A stretch of 58,050 bases of DNA, from assembly GCA_021324975.1 (NCBI GenBank), contig JAJPIA010000102.1, positions 1 through 58,050 of the forward strand, in the 5' to 3' direction. The notes under the pieces were generated by a model. That model was given only the letters and a program-made list of their open reading frames with translations, was not told the DNA's origin and did not search any database. Positions 8,204 to 17,266 of the stretch are shown piece by piece; the stretch's first letter is position 1; each line of letters starts with the position of its first letter. The DNA is from Bacillota bacterium (GTDB lineage Bacteria; Sysuimicrobiota; Sysuimicrobiia; Sysuimicrobiales; Segetimicrobiaceae). The position numbers and the translations under genes are program-made.

Positions 8204-9682
8204 TCAGCGGGCGGCGGCCCGCCGCGCTACGGCACGCCGGTACGCGTCGAGGTAGTGCGGCGCCGCGGTGCTCCAGGAAAAGTCCGCCCGCATCCCCGCC
8301 TGCTGGAGCCGGCGCCATGCGGCCGCATCCAGAAACGCGAACACGGCGCGCTTGACCGCCCCGAGGAACGCGTCCGGCGTGTACGCGTCGAAGACGAATC
8401 CGGTCGCGGCGTCCCGCGCCAGCGCGTCCGGCGTCGCGTCCACGATGCTGTCGGCCAGGCCGCCGGTGCGGCGCGCAACCGGGACGGTGCCGTAGCGGAG
8501 ACTGTAGAGCTGGTTGAGGCCGGACGGCTCGTACCGCGACGGCATGAGGTACGCGTCCGCCCCCGCGACGATGCGGTGCGCGAGCGCCTCGTCGAAGCCG
8601 AGCGCCACCGCCACCCGCGCGGGGTAGCGCGCATGCAGGGTGCGAAAGAGCGTCTCGTACCGCGGGTCCCCGCTCCCGAGCAGCACGAGCTGCGCGTCGA
8701 GTCCGATGATCGCGTCCGCCGTCGCGCCAAGCAGGTCTACGCCTTTTTGCTCCGCCAGCCGCGCCACGAGCCCGAAGAGCGGGACGGCGGGGTCGATCGC
8801 GATGCCGTGGGTCTCCTGGAGATGCCGTTTGCAGGCCGCTTTGCCTGATAGATCGCCGGGCGTGAAGCGCGCGGGGATGAGCGCGTCCGAGGCCGGATCC
8901 CACACCGTATAGTCGACGCCGTTTTGGATTGCGACGAGATCGTCCCGCCGGTCCCGCAGGACGCCGTCGAGGCCGCATCCAAATTCCGGCGTTTGGATCT
9001 CGGCCGCGTATTGCCGGCTCACGGTGGTCAACAGGTCGGCAAAGAGCAGCCCGCCCTTCAGCACGTTGACACGCCCCCAGAACTCGATCCCGCGCGGCGT
9101 GAACACATCGCGCCCCAGGCCCGTGAGCGGCAGGTCGTCCGCGTCGAACACACCCTGGTACGCGAGGTTGTGGATGGTGAAGACGGTCGCGGTCTCCGAT
9201 GGAAGCGCGGCCGGCTCGACGCGCAGCCACACGGGCAGCAGCGCCGTCTGCCAATCGTGGCAGTGGACGACGTCGGGGTGCCACGCCGTCCGGCGAAGCA
9301 GCGCGAGCACGCCCCGCCCGTACACCGAGAAGCGCCGCAGGTTGTCGGGATAGTCCGCGCCGTGCTCGCCGTAGAGGCCCGGCCGGTTGAATGACGGCTC
9401 GTGCGAGACGAGATAGACCGGGATCGAGGTGCCGGGGAGGCGGCCTTCATACAGTTCCACCTCGACCCACGACGGTCCGAGGCGTACACCTGCCGACCCG
9501 ATGGACACGGCGTGGAGCGCGTCGCGATCGATGCTCCGGTAGGCCGGGAGCGCCACGCGGACGTCGCACCCGGCCGCGGCGAGGGCTCGCGTGAGTCCGC
9601 CGGCCGCGTCGGCCAAACCACCGGTCTTAGCGAGGGGGGCCAGCTCCGGCGTGCAGATGCACACCCGGAGCGGCTGGTTCAC
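8204..9682 (-). CDS. glgA: Glycogen (starch) synthase GlgA
   Basis: The 492-residue GT5 glycosyltransferase adds glucosyl units from ADP-glucose or UDP-glucose to alpha-1,4-glucan. The nucleotide-sugar motif K19-T-G-G-L-A-D-A is near the N-terminus. The second domain has NGVDYTVWDPASD, FGLVARLAEQKGVDLL and the catalytic region PSRYEPSGLNQLYSLRYG, then TGGLADSIVD. The length is normal for GlgA and no residues are obviously missing. No other glycogen genes are adjacent. The start overlaps the stop of the upstream cupredoxin-like gene by 4 bases, suggesting co-translation. Confidence 0.95.
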   Translation of the reverse strand: MNQPLRVCICTPELAPLAKTGGLADAAGGLTRALAAAGCDVRVALPAYRSIDRDALHAVSIGSAGVRLGPSWVEVELYEGRLPGTSIPVYLVSHEPSFNRPGLYGEHGADYPDNLRRFSVYGRGVLALLRRTAWHPDVVHCHDWQTALLPVWLRVEPAALPSETATVFTIHNLAYQGVFDADDLPLTGLGRDVFTPRGIEFWGRVNVLKGGLLFADLLTTVSRQYAAEIQTPEFGCGLDGVLRDRRDDLVAIQNGVDYTVWDPASDALIPARFTPGDLSGKAACKRHLQETHGIAIDPAVPLFGLVARLAEQKGVDLLGATADAIIGLDAQLVLLGSGDPRYETLFRTLHARYPARVAVALGFDEALAHRIVAGADAYLMPSRYEPSGLNQLYSLRYGTVPVARRTGGLADSIVDATPDALARDAATGFVFDAYTPDAFLGAVKRAVFAFLDAAAWRRLQQAGMRADFSWSTAAPHYLDAYRRAVARRAAAR

Positions 9683-10137
9683 GGGCGCTGGATCTCGAGT
9701 GTCCCGGCGGAGAGCGCCTCGTCGGACGGCGAGGCCGCTTCGAGCGTGTAGTGGCCCGGCGTGGCAAGGGTGACGTCCAGCGTGGCGATTGCGCCGGGCG
9801 CGAGCTCGTCCGTCTCAGCCCGCATGCCGGACCCCGCGATGATGAAGCGGCGCGGGCTGCTCCCGTCGTTGCGGATCGAGAATCGGACCGCGCCGGGAGC
9901 CATGAGGACGAGCGACGGATCGAGCGCGCCGTCCACCAGGCGCATGTCGATCACGAGCGGCCGGCGCGGACGTCCAAGCGGCATCCGCAGGCCGTGCCCG
10001 GTGCCCGTGGCGTCGATCAGGGTGACCAGCAGGGCCAGCAGCGTGAGGGCGGCGATACCGCCGCCGGCCAGAAGCGCACGCGCACGCCGGCCCGCGCCGG
10101 CCGCGGCGGAAGCGCGCGCCGTGATCCTCGCATCCAC
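9679..10137 (-). CDS. Membrane-anchored cupredoxin-like domain protein
   Basis: The 152-residue product has one N-terminal transmembrane helix (GGIAALTLLALLVTLIDATG). A beta-rich domain follows, with pattern MAPGAVRFSIRNDGSSPRRF, then ELAPGAIATLDVTLATPGHY. That pattern resembles the cupredoxin-like fold. I see no His-Cys-His/Met copper ligand set, so metal binding is doubtful. It starts with GTG and ends over the glgA start codon. Its role next to glycogen synthase is unknown. Confidence 0.6.
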   Translation of the reverse strand: MDARITARASAAAGAGRRARALLAGGGIAALTLLALLVTLIDATGTGHGLRMPLGRPRRPLVIDMRLVDGALDPSLVLMAPGAVRFSIRNDGSSPRRFIIAGSGMRAETDELAPGAIATLDVTLATPGHYTLEAASPSDEALSAGTLEIQRP

Positions 10138-10182
10138 GGCGCACGATGTTCGCCGCGCCGCCGGAGCGGTCCTCCCGCGAGG

Positions 10183-11523
10183 TTACGTCGCCGGCCGCAT
10201 CCTGGGAGCCGCGGGGACCTCGTGCTCCTCGGCGATGTCCTCCTTGGAGCGGTCCGGCAGCAGTGCGGTGGCGATCAGGGTCAGCACCGCCGTGATGATC
10301 ATGTAGTTGCTGATCGACGCGGAGCTGCCGTACTTGTGGAGCAGATAGACCGCGATGAGCGGAGCGGGTCCGCCGGCGATAATCGACGCCAGCTGATACC
10401 CGAGCGACGCCCCGCTGTATCGGAGCCGGGTTGGAAAGCTCTCCGCGATCAACGCGGCCTGGGGCCCGTACTGCATGTCGTGCGGGATCAACGAGATGAC
10501 GATCGCGATGAACGCGAGCGCCGGCACTCGCGTGTCGAGGAGGCCGAAGTAGGGGTAGGCCCATACCAGCACCGCGAGCGCCCCGAGCATGTACATGCGT
10601 TTGCGGCCGATGACGTCGGAGAGATAGCCGAAGAACGGCACGCTCACGAGCGACACGAGCGCCGCCACGGTGACCGCGTTCACGAGGAGGCCGCGCTCGA
10701 GCTTGAGCGTCCCGGCGCCGTACGTGAAGACGAATGTCGTAAACAGGTAGAACGGCGCCTGCTCCGACAGGCGGAGCAGGGCGCTCAGGATGATCTCCCT
10801 TGGGTTGCGGCGGATCACTTCCATGACCGGCTGCCGCTCGATGCGGCGCTCGTTCAGGATGCGTTCGAACAGCGGCGTCTCCAAGATCCGGAGCCGGATG
10901 AAGAGGCCGATGGCCACGAGCACGATGCTCAGCAGAAACGGGATCCGCCATCCCCAGGCGAGGAATGAGGGGCTGCGGCTGAACACCGCCACGATGCCGT
11001 TGGAGAGGAGCAGGCCCGCCGGCACGCCGAATTGCGGCCAGCTCGCGATAAACCCGCGCTTCCACTTGTGGCCCCATTCCATGGAAAGCAGCACCGATCC
11101 GCCCCACTCGCCGCCGACCCCGAGGCCCTGGCAGATTCGGAGGATTGTCAGGAACACGGCGCCCCACGTCCCGATCGACGCGTAGCCGGGGATGATGCCG
11201 ACGAGGAACGTGGCGATGCCCATAAGCAGCAGCGTGATGATCAACGTCGCCTTCCGGCCGATGCGGTCCCCGTAGTGGCCGAAGATCGCGCCGCCAATCG
11301 GCCGGGCGATGAACCCCACGGTGTACGTGGCAAACGCCTCGAGCGCCCCCACGTAGGGATCGGATTTCGGGAAGAAGACCTTGGGAAATACGAGGGCCGC
11401 GGCGGTGCCGTACAGGAAGAAGTCGTACCACTCGATCGTGGTGCCGATTGTGCTGGCAACGAGCGCGCGCACCAACTGTGTGCGTTCCAGATCACTGCCG
11501 GCGGAGCTTGCGCTGTTTGCCAT
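10183..11523 (-). CDS. MFS transporter, metabolite:H+ symporter (MHS) type
   Basis: The 446-residue, 12-helix carrier shows MHS-subfamily features: ASTIGTTIEWYDFFLYGTAA in helix 1, the loop motif GHYGDRIGRKATLI, GLGVGGEWGGSVLL in helix 4 and a second GYLSDVIGRKRMYMLG loop. MHS proteins take up organic acids such as citrate, alpha-ketoglutarate or shikimate, or osmolytes, with protons. The ATG at 11523 follows a GGGAGGGG site; the frame upstream to 11712 is only an extension. It follows the glycerate 2-kinase gene on the same strand, so a hydroxy-acid substrate is plausible but inferred. Confidence 0.92.
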   Translation of the reverse strand: MANSASSAGSDLERTQLVRALVASTIGTTIEWYDFFLYGTAAALVFPKVFFPKSDPYVGALEAFATYTVGFIARPIGGAIFGHYGDRIGRKATLIITLLLMGIATFLVGIIPGYASIGTWGAVFLTILRICQGLGVGGEWGGSVLLSMEWGHKWKRGFIASWPQFGVPAGLLLSNGIVAVFSRSPSFLAWGWRIPFLLSIVLVAIGLFIRLRILETPLFERILNERRIERQPVMEVIRRNPREIILSALLRLSEQAPFYLFTTFVFTYGAGTLKLERGLLVNAVTVAALVSLVSVPFFGYLSDVIGRKRMYMLGALAVLVWAYPYFGLLDTRVPALAFIAIVISLIPHDMQYGPQAALIAESFPTRLRYSGASLGYQLASIIAGGPAPLIAVYLLHKYGSSASISNYMIITAVLTLIATALLPDRSKEDIAEEHEVPAAPRMRPAT

Positions 11524-11702
11524 CCGGACCCCTCCCTGCGAGCCAGATTCAGGCGGCACAGTGAGCGGCGACGAAGGTGAGTGCGCTACTCCACGGGGGT
11601 AATTCGTCGCCGCTCCGGGGGCTCCCTGCCGTGAGCTCTCGCGCGCCACGGGCGCCGTCCGCGCCTCCCGTTCCGCATGGCCGGCGCACGCCGTGGGAAG
11701 TG

Positions 11703-13076
11703 TCAACGGCAAAGCACCAACATAAGGTCGGTGACGTTGGTGTTCGTCGGGCCGGTCCGGATGAGGTCGCCCAGCGCATCGAAGAAGGGATAGGCGTTGT
11801 TGTCTCTCAGGTGCTGCGCTGCGAGGAGCCCGAGCGCCTCTGCCCGCGCGAGCGTCGTGCCGTCGGCGACCGCGCCGGCGGCGTCGGTGGGCCCGTCCGT
11901 CCCGTCGCTCGCAAAGCTGGCCACGAGGCTGCCGGGAATGCCGCGAAGGCCCAGGGCGGCGCCGAGCGCAAGCTCCTGGTTGCGTCCGCCCCTGCCCGTT
12001 CCGGTGACCGTCACGGTGGTCTCTCCGCCCGCCACGACGCAGGCCGGGCGGCGCACCGGCTCGCCGCTTTCGGCAAGCTGTCGCGCCACCCCCGCGAGCA
12101 CCCGGCCGACCTCGCGTGCCTCGCCTTCCATATATGTGGAGAGGAGCAGCGTGTGGTAGCCGAGCCGCCGGGCCTCGCCCGCGGCCGCCCGCACCGCGGT
12201 CCTGTTGTCCGCGACGACGGCGACGTGGCCGCGCCGGAACACCGGATCACCGGGCTTCGGCGTTTCCCGCAACGCGCCGGCGGTACCCCGTCGGAGCGCG
12301 TCGAGCGCGGCGGCCGGAACGTGCTCCGTGAGATCGCGTGCGTCCAGGATGCGCAGCGCGTCCGCATACGTGGTCGGGTCCGGCACGGTCGGCCCGGATG
12401 CGATCGCCTCCAGCGGGTTGCCGATGATGTCGGACACGATCAGGGTGGCGACGCGGGCCGGCGCGGCGGCCGCGGCCAGGCGCCCGCCCGCAAGACGGGA
12501 GAGGTGCTTGCGCACGGTGTTGATTTCCTCGATCGTCGCGCCGGAATGCAAGAGCAGGCTCGTCGTCCGCACGAGGTCGTCCAGCGTGATACCGGGCTGC
12601 GGAGCGGGCAGGAGCGCGGAGCCGCCGCCCGAGATCAGGCAGAGCACGAGGTCGCTCGCCCGGAGTCCGGCCACGGCGCTGAGCAGCTCGCGCGCCCCGG
12701 CCTCACCCGCGGCATCGGGGACCGGGTGGCCGGCCTCCCGCAGCGCAATCCGGCGAAGCGGCGCCGTGTAGCCCGTCTTGACCACAACCGTGCCGCCGGC
12801 CAACCGGTCGCCCAGCACGTCCTCGACGGCCCGCGCCATCGGCGCGCCGGCCTTACCGGCGCCGATCGCGATCACCCGCGCACCGGGCCGCAGCGGATAC
12901 GCACGTCCGGCGACCGCGAGCCGTCCCTTGTGAAGGCGAAGGGCCCGCCGGGTGGCGCCGTATGGCTCGACCGCGGCGAGCGCTGCCTGAAGGATCGTGG
13001 CGGCGTCGCGCCGCAGCCGTGCCGTGCGCCTGCCGTGCAGCAGGCGGGGATCGAACCGCACCGAGGCGCGAGCCAT
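11703..13076 (-). CDS. Glycerate 2-kinase (MOFRL family)
   Basis: The 457-residue protein matches the two-domain glycerate kinase/hydroxypyruvate-reductase-like family that phosphorylates D-glycerate to 2-phosphoglycerate. Diagnostic segments are VIAIGAGKAGAPMA, LISGGGSALLPAP, the NTVRKHLSRLAGGRLA block and the C-terminal MOFRL region with GGRNQELALGAAL and FASDGTDGPTDAAGA. It starts with ATG 6 bases after the stop of the cyclophilin-like gene. With the MFS carrier downstream it suggests use of glycerate or a related hydroxy acid feeding glycolysis. Confidence 0.93.
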   Translation of the reverse strand: MARASVRFDPRLLHGRRTARLRRDAATILQAALAAVEPYGATRRALRLHKGRLAVAGRAYPLRPGARVIAIGAGKAGAPMARAVEDVLGDRLAGGTVVVKTGYTAPLRRIALREAGHPVPDAAGEAGARELLSAVAGLRASDLVLCLISGGGSALLPAPQPGITLDDLVRTTSLLLHSGATIEEINTVRKHLSRLAGGRLAAAAAPARVATLIVSDIIGNPLEAIASGPTVPDPTTYADALRILDARDLTEHVPAAALDALRRGTAGALRETPKPGDPVFRRGHVAVVADNRTAVRAAAGEARRLGYHTLLLSTYMEGEAREVGRVLAGVARQLAESGEPVRRPACVVAGGETTVTVTGTGRGGRNQELALGAALGLRGIPGSLVASFASDGTDGPTDAAGAVADGTTLARAEALGLLAAQHLRDNNAYPFFDALGDLIRTGPTNTNVTDLMLVLCR

Positions 13077-13082
13077 GCCGCG

Positions 13083-13454
13083 CTACTCGGCGCGCTCGAC
13101 TCTGACCGTGGCCCCCGACCGGACCGTCTTGAAGGCGCGCGGGTCCCCCCGGATCCGCCCGAACACGTTGACCGGGCTCGCCGGGCGGATCTCGTCGCCC
13201 CGGCTTGCCGGCGTCGGCCCGAAGAAGATGCAAAACGCGCTCCCGGGCGGCCAGTATCCCAAGTCGCCGAGATCCACGACCTCGCGGGGCGCCTCGGGCT
13301 CGCAGTCGACCGGGATCGCAAAGTAGACCTCGTCGCCCCACGTGCTGGCCCGCGCCTCCAGCGGCAGCGCCCGCCAGATGGCATCCGCGGTGCGGCTCCC
13401 GTCGAGCACGGCCGTGGCGGAGACCTTGCCGGCCGTGATCTTGATCGTGTGCAT
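13083..13454 (-). CDS. Cyclophilin-like fold protein (DUF369/TM1367 type)
   Basis: This 123-residue single-domain protein has the conserved core of the cyclophilin-like family: TWGDEVYFAIPV, DLGDLGYWPPGSAFCIFFGP and PASPVNVFGRIRGDP. The family resembles peptidyl-prolyl isomerases in fold, but its function is unproven. The ATG at 13454 is chosen over 13478 because GGAGGAG precedes it and the conserved MHTIKI strand starts there. It sits between the MBL hydrolase and glycerate kinase genes with short gaps, so all three are probably one operon. Confidence 0.85.
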   Translation of the reverse strand: MHTIKITAGKVSATAVLDGSRTADAIWRALPLEARASTWGDEVYFAIPVDCEPEAPREVVDLGDLGYWPPGSAFCIFFGPTPASRGDEIRPASPVNVFGRIRGDPRAFKTVRSGATVRVERAE

Positions 13455-13490
13455 GTCTCCTCCGTCGTAGGCGGCCATTCCGCCCGTTCC

Positions 13491-14303
13491 CTACACGATC
13501 TCGATCGGCTCGGTGCAGCCGTTGGGGGGCACGGCGCGTACCGCGTGGTCGGCCCGCCCCGCGGCGGCGAGCGCGTCCCGCACGGTGTCACGCGCCAGCG
13601 CCGCCAGGTTGTTCGACTCGCTGAGATGCACCAACACGACCCGGCGCCGGCGGCCCGCGGTGCGGACGAGCGCCCGCGCCGCGTCGTCGTTGCTGAGATG
13701 CCCCACGCCGCTCAGGATGCGGTTTTTGAGAAACCACGGATAGCCGCTGACGTGGAGCAGGCCGAGGTCGTAGTTGCTCTCCAGGATGGCGAGGTTGGCG
13801 TCCGCGAGATGTCCATCCAGCACGTCGCCGGCCGCCCCCAAATCCGTCGCGATCACGACGCGGCGGCCCTCGACCTCGACGGCGAAGCCGGCGGGCTCGG
13901 CGGCATCGTGGGGCACGGGGAACGCCGTGACCGCGAAAGGCCCGGCGGCAAACGGCCGCCCCATCTCGAAGACCGTCACACCAGCGCCGGCCAGCGCCTC
14001 GCCGGCCGCCCGAGCGGTGCCGGCGTTCGCGTACACGGGAACATCCAGGGCGCGGGCGAGCGGGCCCGCTCCACGCGCGTGATCGTCGTGCTCATGGGTC
14101 AGCAATACGGCCCGCACGGTCCGCACCGGCGCCGCGACACGCGCCAGGGCGCGTTCCAGCGCATCGGCGGAGAGCCCGGCGTCCACGAGGAGGCCGTATC
14201 CTCCGGCCTCGAGGAGCACGGCGTTCCCCGCGCTGCCGCTCGCGAGCACGGTCGCGCGCGGGGCCGAGGCTCCGCCGTTGACAAAGGCGGCGCGCGACAG
14301 CAT
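13491..14303 (-). CDS. MBL-fold metallohydrolase, YycJ/WalJ-like
   Basis: The 270-residue metallo-beta-lactamase-fold protein contains VLASGSAGNAVLLEAGGYGL, the metal-binding LLTHEHDDHARGAGPLA motif, FPVPHDAAEPAGFAVE and ILESNYDLGLLHVSGYPWFL near the later ligands. This order matches the YycJ/WalJ subfamily, associated with nuclease-like or cell-wall-linked roles in Firmicutes. It is the first gene of the minus-strand operon leading to the MFS carrier. It is divergent from the ImmA-like gene at 14401, and 97 bases separate their starts. Confidence 0.88.
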   Translation of the reverse strand: MLSRAAFVNGGASAPRATVLASGSAGNAVLLEAGGYGLLVDAGLSADALERALARVAAPVRTVRAVLLTHEHDDHARGAGPLARALDVPVYANAGTARAAGEALAGAGVTVFEMGRPFAAGPFAVTAFPVPHDAAEPAGFAVEVEGRRVVIATDLGAAGDVLDGHLADANLAILESNYDLGLLHVSGYPWFLKNRILSGVGHLSNDDAARALVRTAGRRRRVVLVHLSESNNLAALARDTVRDALAAAGRADHAVRAVPPNGCTEPIEIV

Positions 14304-14400
14304 CGGAAGCGTAAGTTCGCGCCGCACACGCGGCGTCCCTGGAGCCGCGCGCCGGGCACCGCGGCAGGGCGGCGTCTCAGGCGGGCCGAAGCGACAGCGC

Positions 14401-15180
14401 GTGGGCACGTCCGCCGCGCAGGCTCTGCGCCGCGCCCGCGAGCTCGCCCGCGTGCCCGTGGGGGCGTCACCGCCGTTTGCTCCAGAGCGCTGCTGCGCAC
14501 CGTGCGGCGTCGTTCGCCTTCGCCGGGTGCCGGTCCAGGACGCCGCAGCGCAGGTCGATCGCATCCCCGGCGGCACGGCGCCCGGGCCGCGTTGGATCCT
14601 CAGCGTGGACCGCCGTGTCACGCCTCACACACCTCAGTGGAACGGCGCCGTCGCGCTCGCGCTGGCCCAGACCCTGCTCTCGCGCGAGGCGGCCGAGGCG
14701 GTGGATGGGGAGCTCGCGGAGGCCGTGGCGGCGGAGCTGCTCCTGCCCATGCGGCCGTTCCGGCTCGCGGCGCGCCGGACCGATCTGACGATGGACGGCC
14801 TGCGCGACCTGGCGTCCCGGTTCTCCGCGCCGATCCGCCTGACCATTCGCCAGTGGCTACGATCCGGCACGTGGCGAGGATACGCGTTGCTGTGGCGCGT
14901 GGAACACGGCGTGCCTGTGTTGCGGTGGCGGGCGAGGTCGCCGGGCGAACGGTTTCCCGACGGCGCGGCCCTCGGCGCGCGCGCCGGCGAGTTGCTGGCG
15001 ACGAGCTCCCGGCTCTATGAGACGCTGCGCGCCGGGCATGCCGCGCACGGCGTGGAGGAGGTTCGGGCTCAGGCCGGGACGGTGTGGTGGTTCACGCGGT
15101 TTGGCCTTGTGCACGAAGACGCGGGCGGCAGGCCGCGGCGCGCGGTGCTCGCGCTCGTCGTGCTCGACCGCAGGCCGTAG
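14401..15180 (+). CDS. Degenerate ImmA/IrrE-like protein lacking HExxH
   Basis: The 259-residue product follows the layout of ImmA/IrrE (M78) proteins. It has an N-terminal ARELARVPVGASPPFAPERC helix, a short RWILSVD strand, a central helix where the protease should carry HExxH, then AVAAELLLPMRPFRLAA and LRDLASRFSAPIRLTIRQWL, which match the usual LLMP and substrate-recognition helices. At the zinc site the sequence reads WNGAVALALAQTLLS, so both His and the Glu are absent and peptidase activity is unlikely. The GTG at 14401 is chosen because the family-like N-terminus begins there. It could be a non-catalytic regulator or a decaying gene. A second member is at 17267-18010. Confidence 0.6.
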   Translation: MGTSAAQALRRARELARVPVGASPPFAPERCCAPCGVVRLRRVPVQDAAAQVDRIPGGTAPGPRWILSVDRRVTPHTPQWNGAVALALAQTLLSREAAEAVDGELAEAVAAELLLPMRPFRLAARRTDLTMDGLRDLASRFSAPIRLTIRQWLRSGTWRGYALLWRVEHGVPVLRWRARSPGERFPDGAALGARAGELLATSSRLYETLRAGHAAHGVEEVRAQAGTVWWFTRFGLVHEDAGGRPRRAVLALVVLDRRP

Positions 15181-15184
15181 CCAC

Positions 15185-15532
15185 GTGGAAATCGTGAGCC
15201 AGTCCGGTGACCCGACGATCGACGCCCTCCTGGGACCGGGGCTGTGCGGCCGGACCGCGCCGGGCGCATATGCGGGGCGCTGCGGGTACGGACCCCGGCT
15301 GCCGCTGCTCGTGATCTCCCCCTTGGCCCGCGCCAACTTCGTGGACCACACCCTGACGGATCAGTCCTCGATCCTCCGCTTCATCGAGGACAACTGGGAC
15401 CTCGGACGTATCGGAAACCGCTCCTTCGACGCCATGGCGGGGTCGTTGCTCAACATGTTCGCCTTTACCGGGCGGCGGACTCCCGGCACGCTGTTCTTGG
15501 ATCCCGAGACGGGCCAACTCGCCGCTCCCTGA
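15185..15532 (+). pseudogene. C-terminal relic of a phosphoesterase (phospholipase C/acid phosphatase type)
   Basis: The reading frame contains the unmistakable C-terminal block of the phosphoesterase family: YGPRLPLLVISPLARANFVD, TLTDQSSILRFIEDNW and LLNMFAF, ending with TGRRTPGTLFLDPETGQL. A complete member is over 400 residues; here about 100 remain and the catalytic N-terminal part is missing. The sequence just upstream is the unrelated ImmA-like gene, so this is best read as a deletion remnant. It is unlikely to be expressed as a functional enzyme. Confidence 0.75.
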
Positions 15533-15741
15533 GCGGCTCGCCGCGGCTACCAGCCGCCCGGCGCGGCGGTCACGCGGCCGCGCCGGCGCACGACCTGCGT
15601 CCCTTGCCGAGCGCTCGGCTGGACAGATCTGGGAACATGCCGGGCCGTCCCACCGTTTCAGCAGGGTGGCGTCCCACCTTGTTGCATGCCGTGCGAACGC
15701 GGTGCACTCCGCGCATGAACGTTCCGCGGGGTTACGCGCTA

Positions 15742-15750
15742 TGTTATGAT
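15742..15750 (+). promoter_or_regulatory. Extended -10 promoter of the S41 peptidase gene
   Basis: TGTTATGAT fits the extended -10 pattern TGnTATAAT, 67 bases upstream of the ATG at 15817. The rest of the 284-base stretch before the gene holds nothing else I can identify. Confidence 0.45.
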
Positions 15751-15816
15751 GGGCAAAACTTGTCGAGGAGACTGGGGCTCGGCGTCTCCGCGGTGCGTGC
15801 CTGGGAGAGTGAGAGA

Positions 15817-17166
15817 ATGGACTCGTCTCGTGCCGTGATGAGATCATGGCTCGCGGTCGCGCTGGCCGTGGCGTTATTGCTCGTCCCGCTGGTGCAGTTG
15901 CCGCACGCCTCGGCCGCAAACGGATCGCTCGTGGTTGATGCGCTGCACGTCGTGGAGCAGGAATACGTGGACCCGATCCAACCGGTGCAGCTTCTAAATG
16001 CGGCCGTCGCGACGCTTCGCAAAGCGACCGGCAAGAGCACCGAGGCGCTCCCCGACATTCCCGGATCGACGCCGGAGGCGCAGGCAGACGCGCAGTTCGT
16101 GAGCGAGTTCTCCCGGGCCGCGCAGTTTGTCCCGTCCGGCATGACGCCGACGCAGCTCGCGTACGTGGCCACGCAGGGGATGCTGTTTTCCTTGAAGGAC
16201 AGCCACACGTATTATCTCGATCCCGATCAGCTCCGGGAGAGCCGGCGGCAGCTCTTCGGGAATCCGAGCTTCACCGGCATTGGGGTCACGATCACCGCGC
16301 GGAAGGACTCGTCGGGCACGCAGTGGGTATTCGTGGAAAACGTGTTCCCGAACTCGCCGGCGCAGCAGGCGGGCGTCAAGCGCTTCGACCGCATTATCTC
16401 GGTGGACGGCCAGTCGCTCAAGGACAAGACGGCCACCGCGGCGAGCCAGCTAATCCGCGGGCCGGCGGGGTCGGTCGCGACGCTCGTCGTCCAGCGGGCG
16501 AGCCAAACCGTGCAGATCCATGTGACGCGCGCGGCGATACGCGTACCGCCTGTGGAGGCGAGCTTCGTCTCACCGGGCGTGGCTTATCTGGAGCTCTTCG
16601 AGTTCTCGCAAGGCGCGGGGCAGCAGCTGCGGAGGGCGATCCAGACGCTGCAGTCCCAGGGTTCGATCCGCTCCGTTATTCTGGACCTGCGGGGAAACCC
16701 GGGCGGGTTGATCATCGAGGCCGCCAGCGTCGGCGGGATCTTTTTGCCGCCCAACACGATCCTGGCGCGAATTCGTGAGCGGGGGCAGCCGCCGAGCCTA
16801 TTGCAGACGTCGGGACGGCCGCTCTTGACCGACGTTCCCCTGGCGCTGCTCGTGGACGCCAACAGCGCGTCGGCCTCTGAGATCCTGACCGGCGCGTTCA
16901 AGGACTACGGACGTGCGACGGTCGTGGGCGAGAAGACCGCGGGCGCGCTCGGAGGATCGGTGACCGTCGCCCTGCCCGAGGGCGGCATGTCGGTGACCGT
17001 CGAGCGCATCCTGACGCCGAAGAACGCGCAGGTGGAGGCGGTCGGCATCAACCCGGACGTCAACGTCGTGCTGACGCCGAACGACATGGAGCGCGGGCAG
17101 GACACCCAGCTCCAGGCGGCGCTACACGCGCTCGGGGCGATGTGGAAGCGGCTCGTCGCCGCGTAG
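15817..17166 (+). CDS. S41 family (C-terminal processing peptidase-like) protease
   Basis: The 449-residue exported protease has a signal peptide (SWLAVALAVALLLVPLVQL), a PDZ domain (about residues 145-225; VENVFPNSPAQQAGVKRFDR) and the S41 core with VILDLRGNPGGLI and ANSASASEILTGAFKDYG. By comparison with E. coli Prc the nucleophile should be the middle Ser of SASAS (S352). The Lys usually found in FGKG is replaced: the segment reads GEKTAGALGGS, with Ala at the Lys position and K373 nearby. Related S41 proteins with GEKTAG exist, so activity is possible but atypical. The ATG at 15817 follows a GGGAGAG site. Confidence 0.9.
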   Translation: MDSSRAVMRSWLAVALAVALLLVPLVQLPHASAANGSLVVDALHVVEQEYVDPIQPVQLLNAAVATLRKATGKSTEALPDIPGSTPEAQADAQFVSEFSRAAQFVPSGMTPTQLAYVATQGMLFSLKDSHTYYLDPDQLRESRRQLFGNPSFTGIGVTITARKDSSGTQWVFVENVFPNSPAQQAGVKRFDRIISVDGQSLKDKTATAASQLIRGPAGSVATLVVQRASQTVQIHVTRAAIRVPPVEASFVSPGVAYLELFEFSQGAGQQLRRAIQTLQSQGSIRSVILDLRGNPGGLIIEAASVGGIFLPPNTILARIRERGQPPSLLQTSGRPLLTDVPLALLVDANSASASEILTGAFKDYGRATVVGEKTAGALGGSVTVALPEGGMSVTVERILTPKNAQVEAVGINPDVNVVLTPNDMERGQDTQLQAALHALGAMWKRLVAA

Positions 17167-17242
17167 CGAAGTAAGCCATCAGGCTGCGAAACTTCGGCCA
17201 GGATATGTGGGGACGAGTGCCGGAGCGTGGCGCGTGCGGGTT

Positions 17243-17262
17243 CGGCGCTGAACGCAGCGCCG
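17243..17262. terminator. Bidirectional hairpin between convergent genes
   Basis: CGGCGCTG-AACG-CAGCGCCG forms a perfect 8-bp stem with a tetraloop between the S41 gene (plus) and the ImmA/IrrE gene (minus). There is no T-tract, so it may be a weak or factor-assisted terminator. Confidence 0.5.
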
Positions 17263-17266
17263 GTCC

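Noticed and set aside
11577-15020. An open frame of over 1,100 codons on the plus strand
   Set aside because: It runs antisense to glycerate kinase, the cyclophilin-like gene and the MBL hydrolase gene, is Arg/Pro/Gly-rich and has no domain. High GC leaves such frames open by chance.
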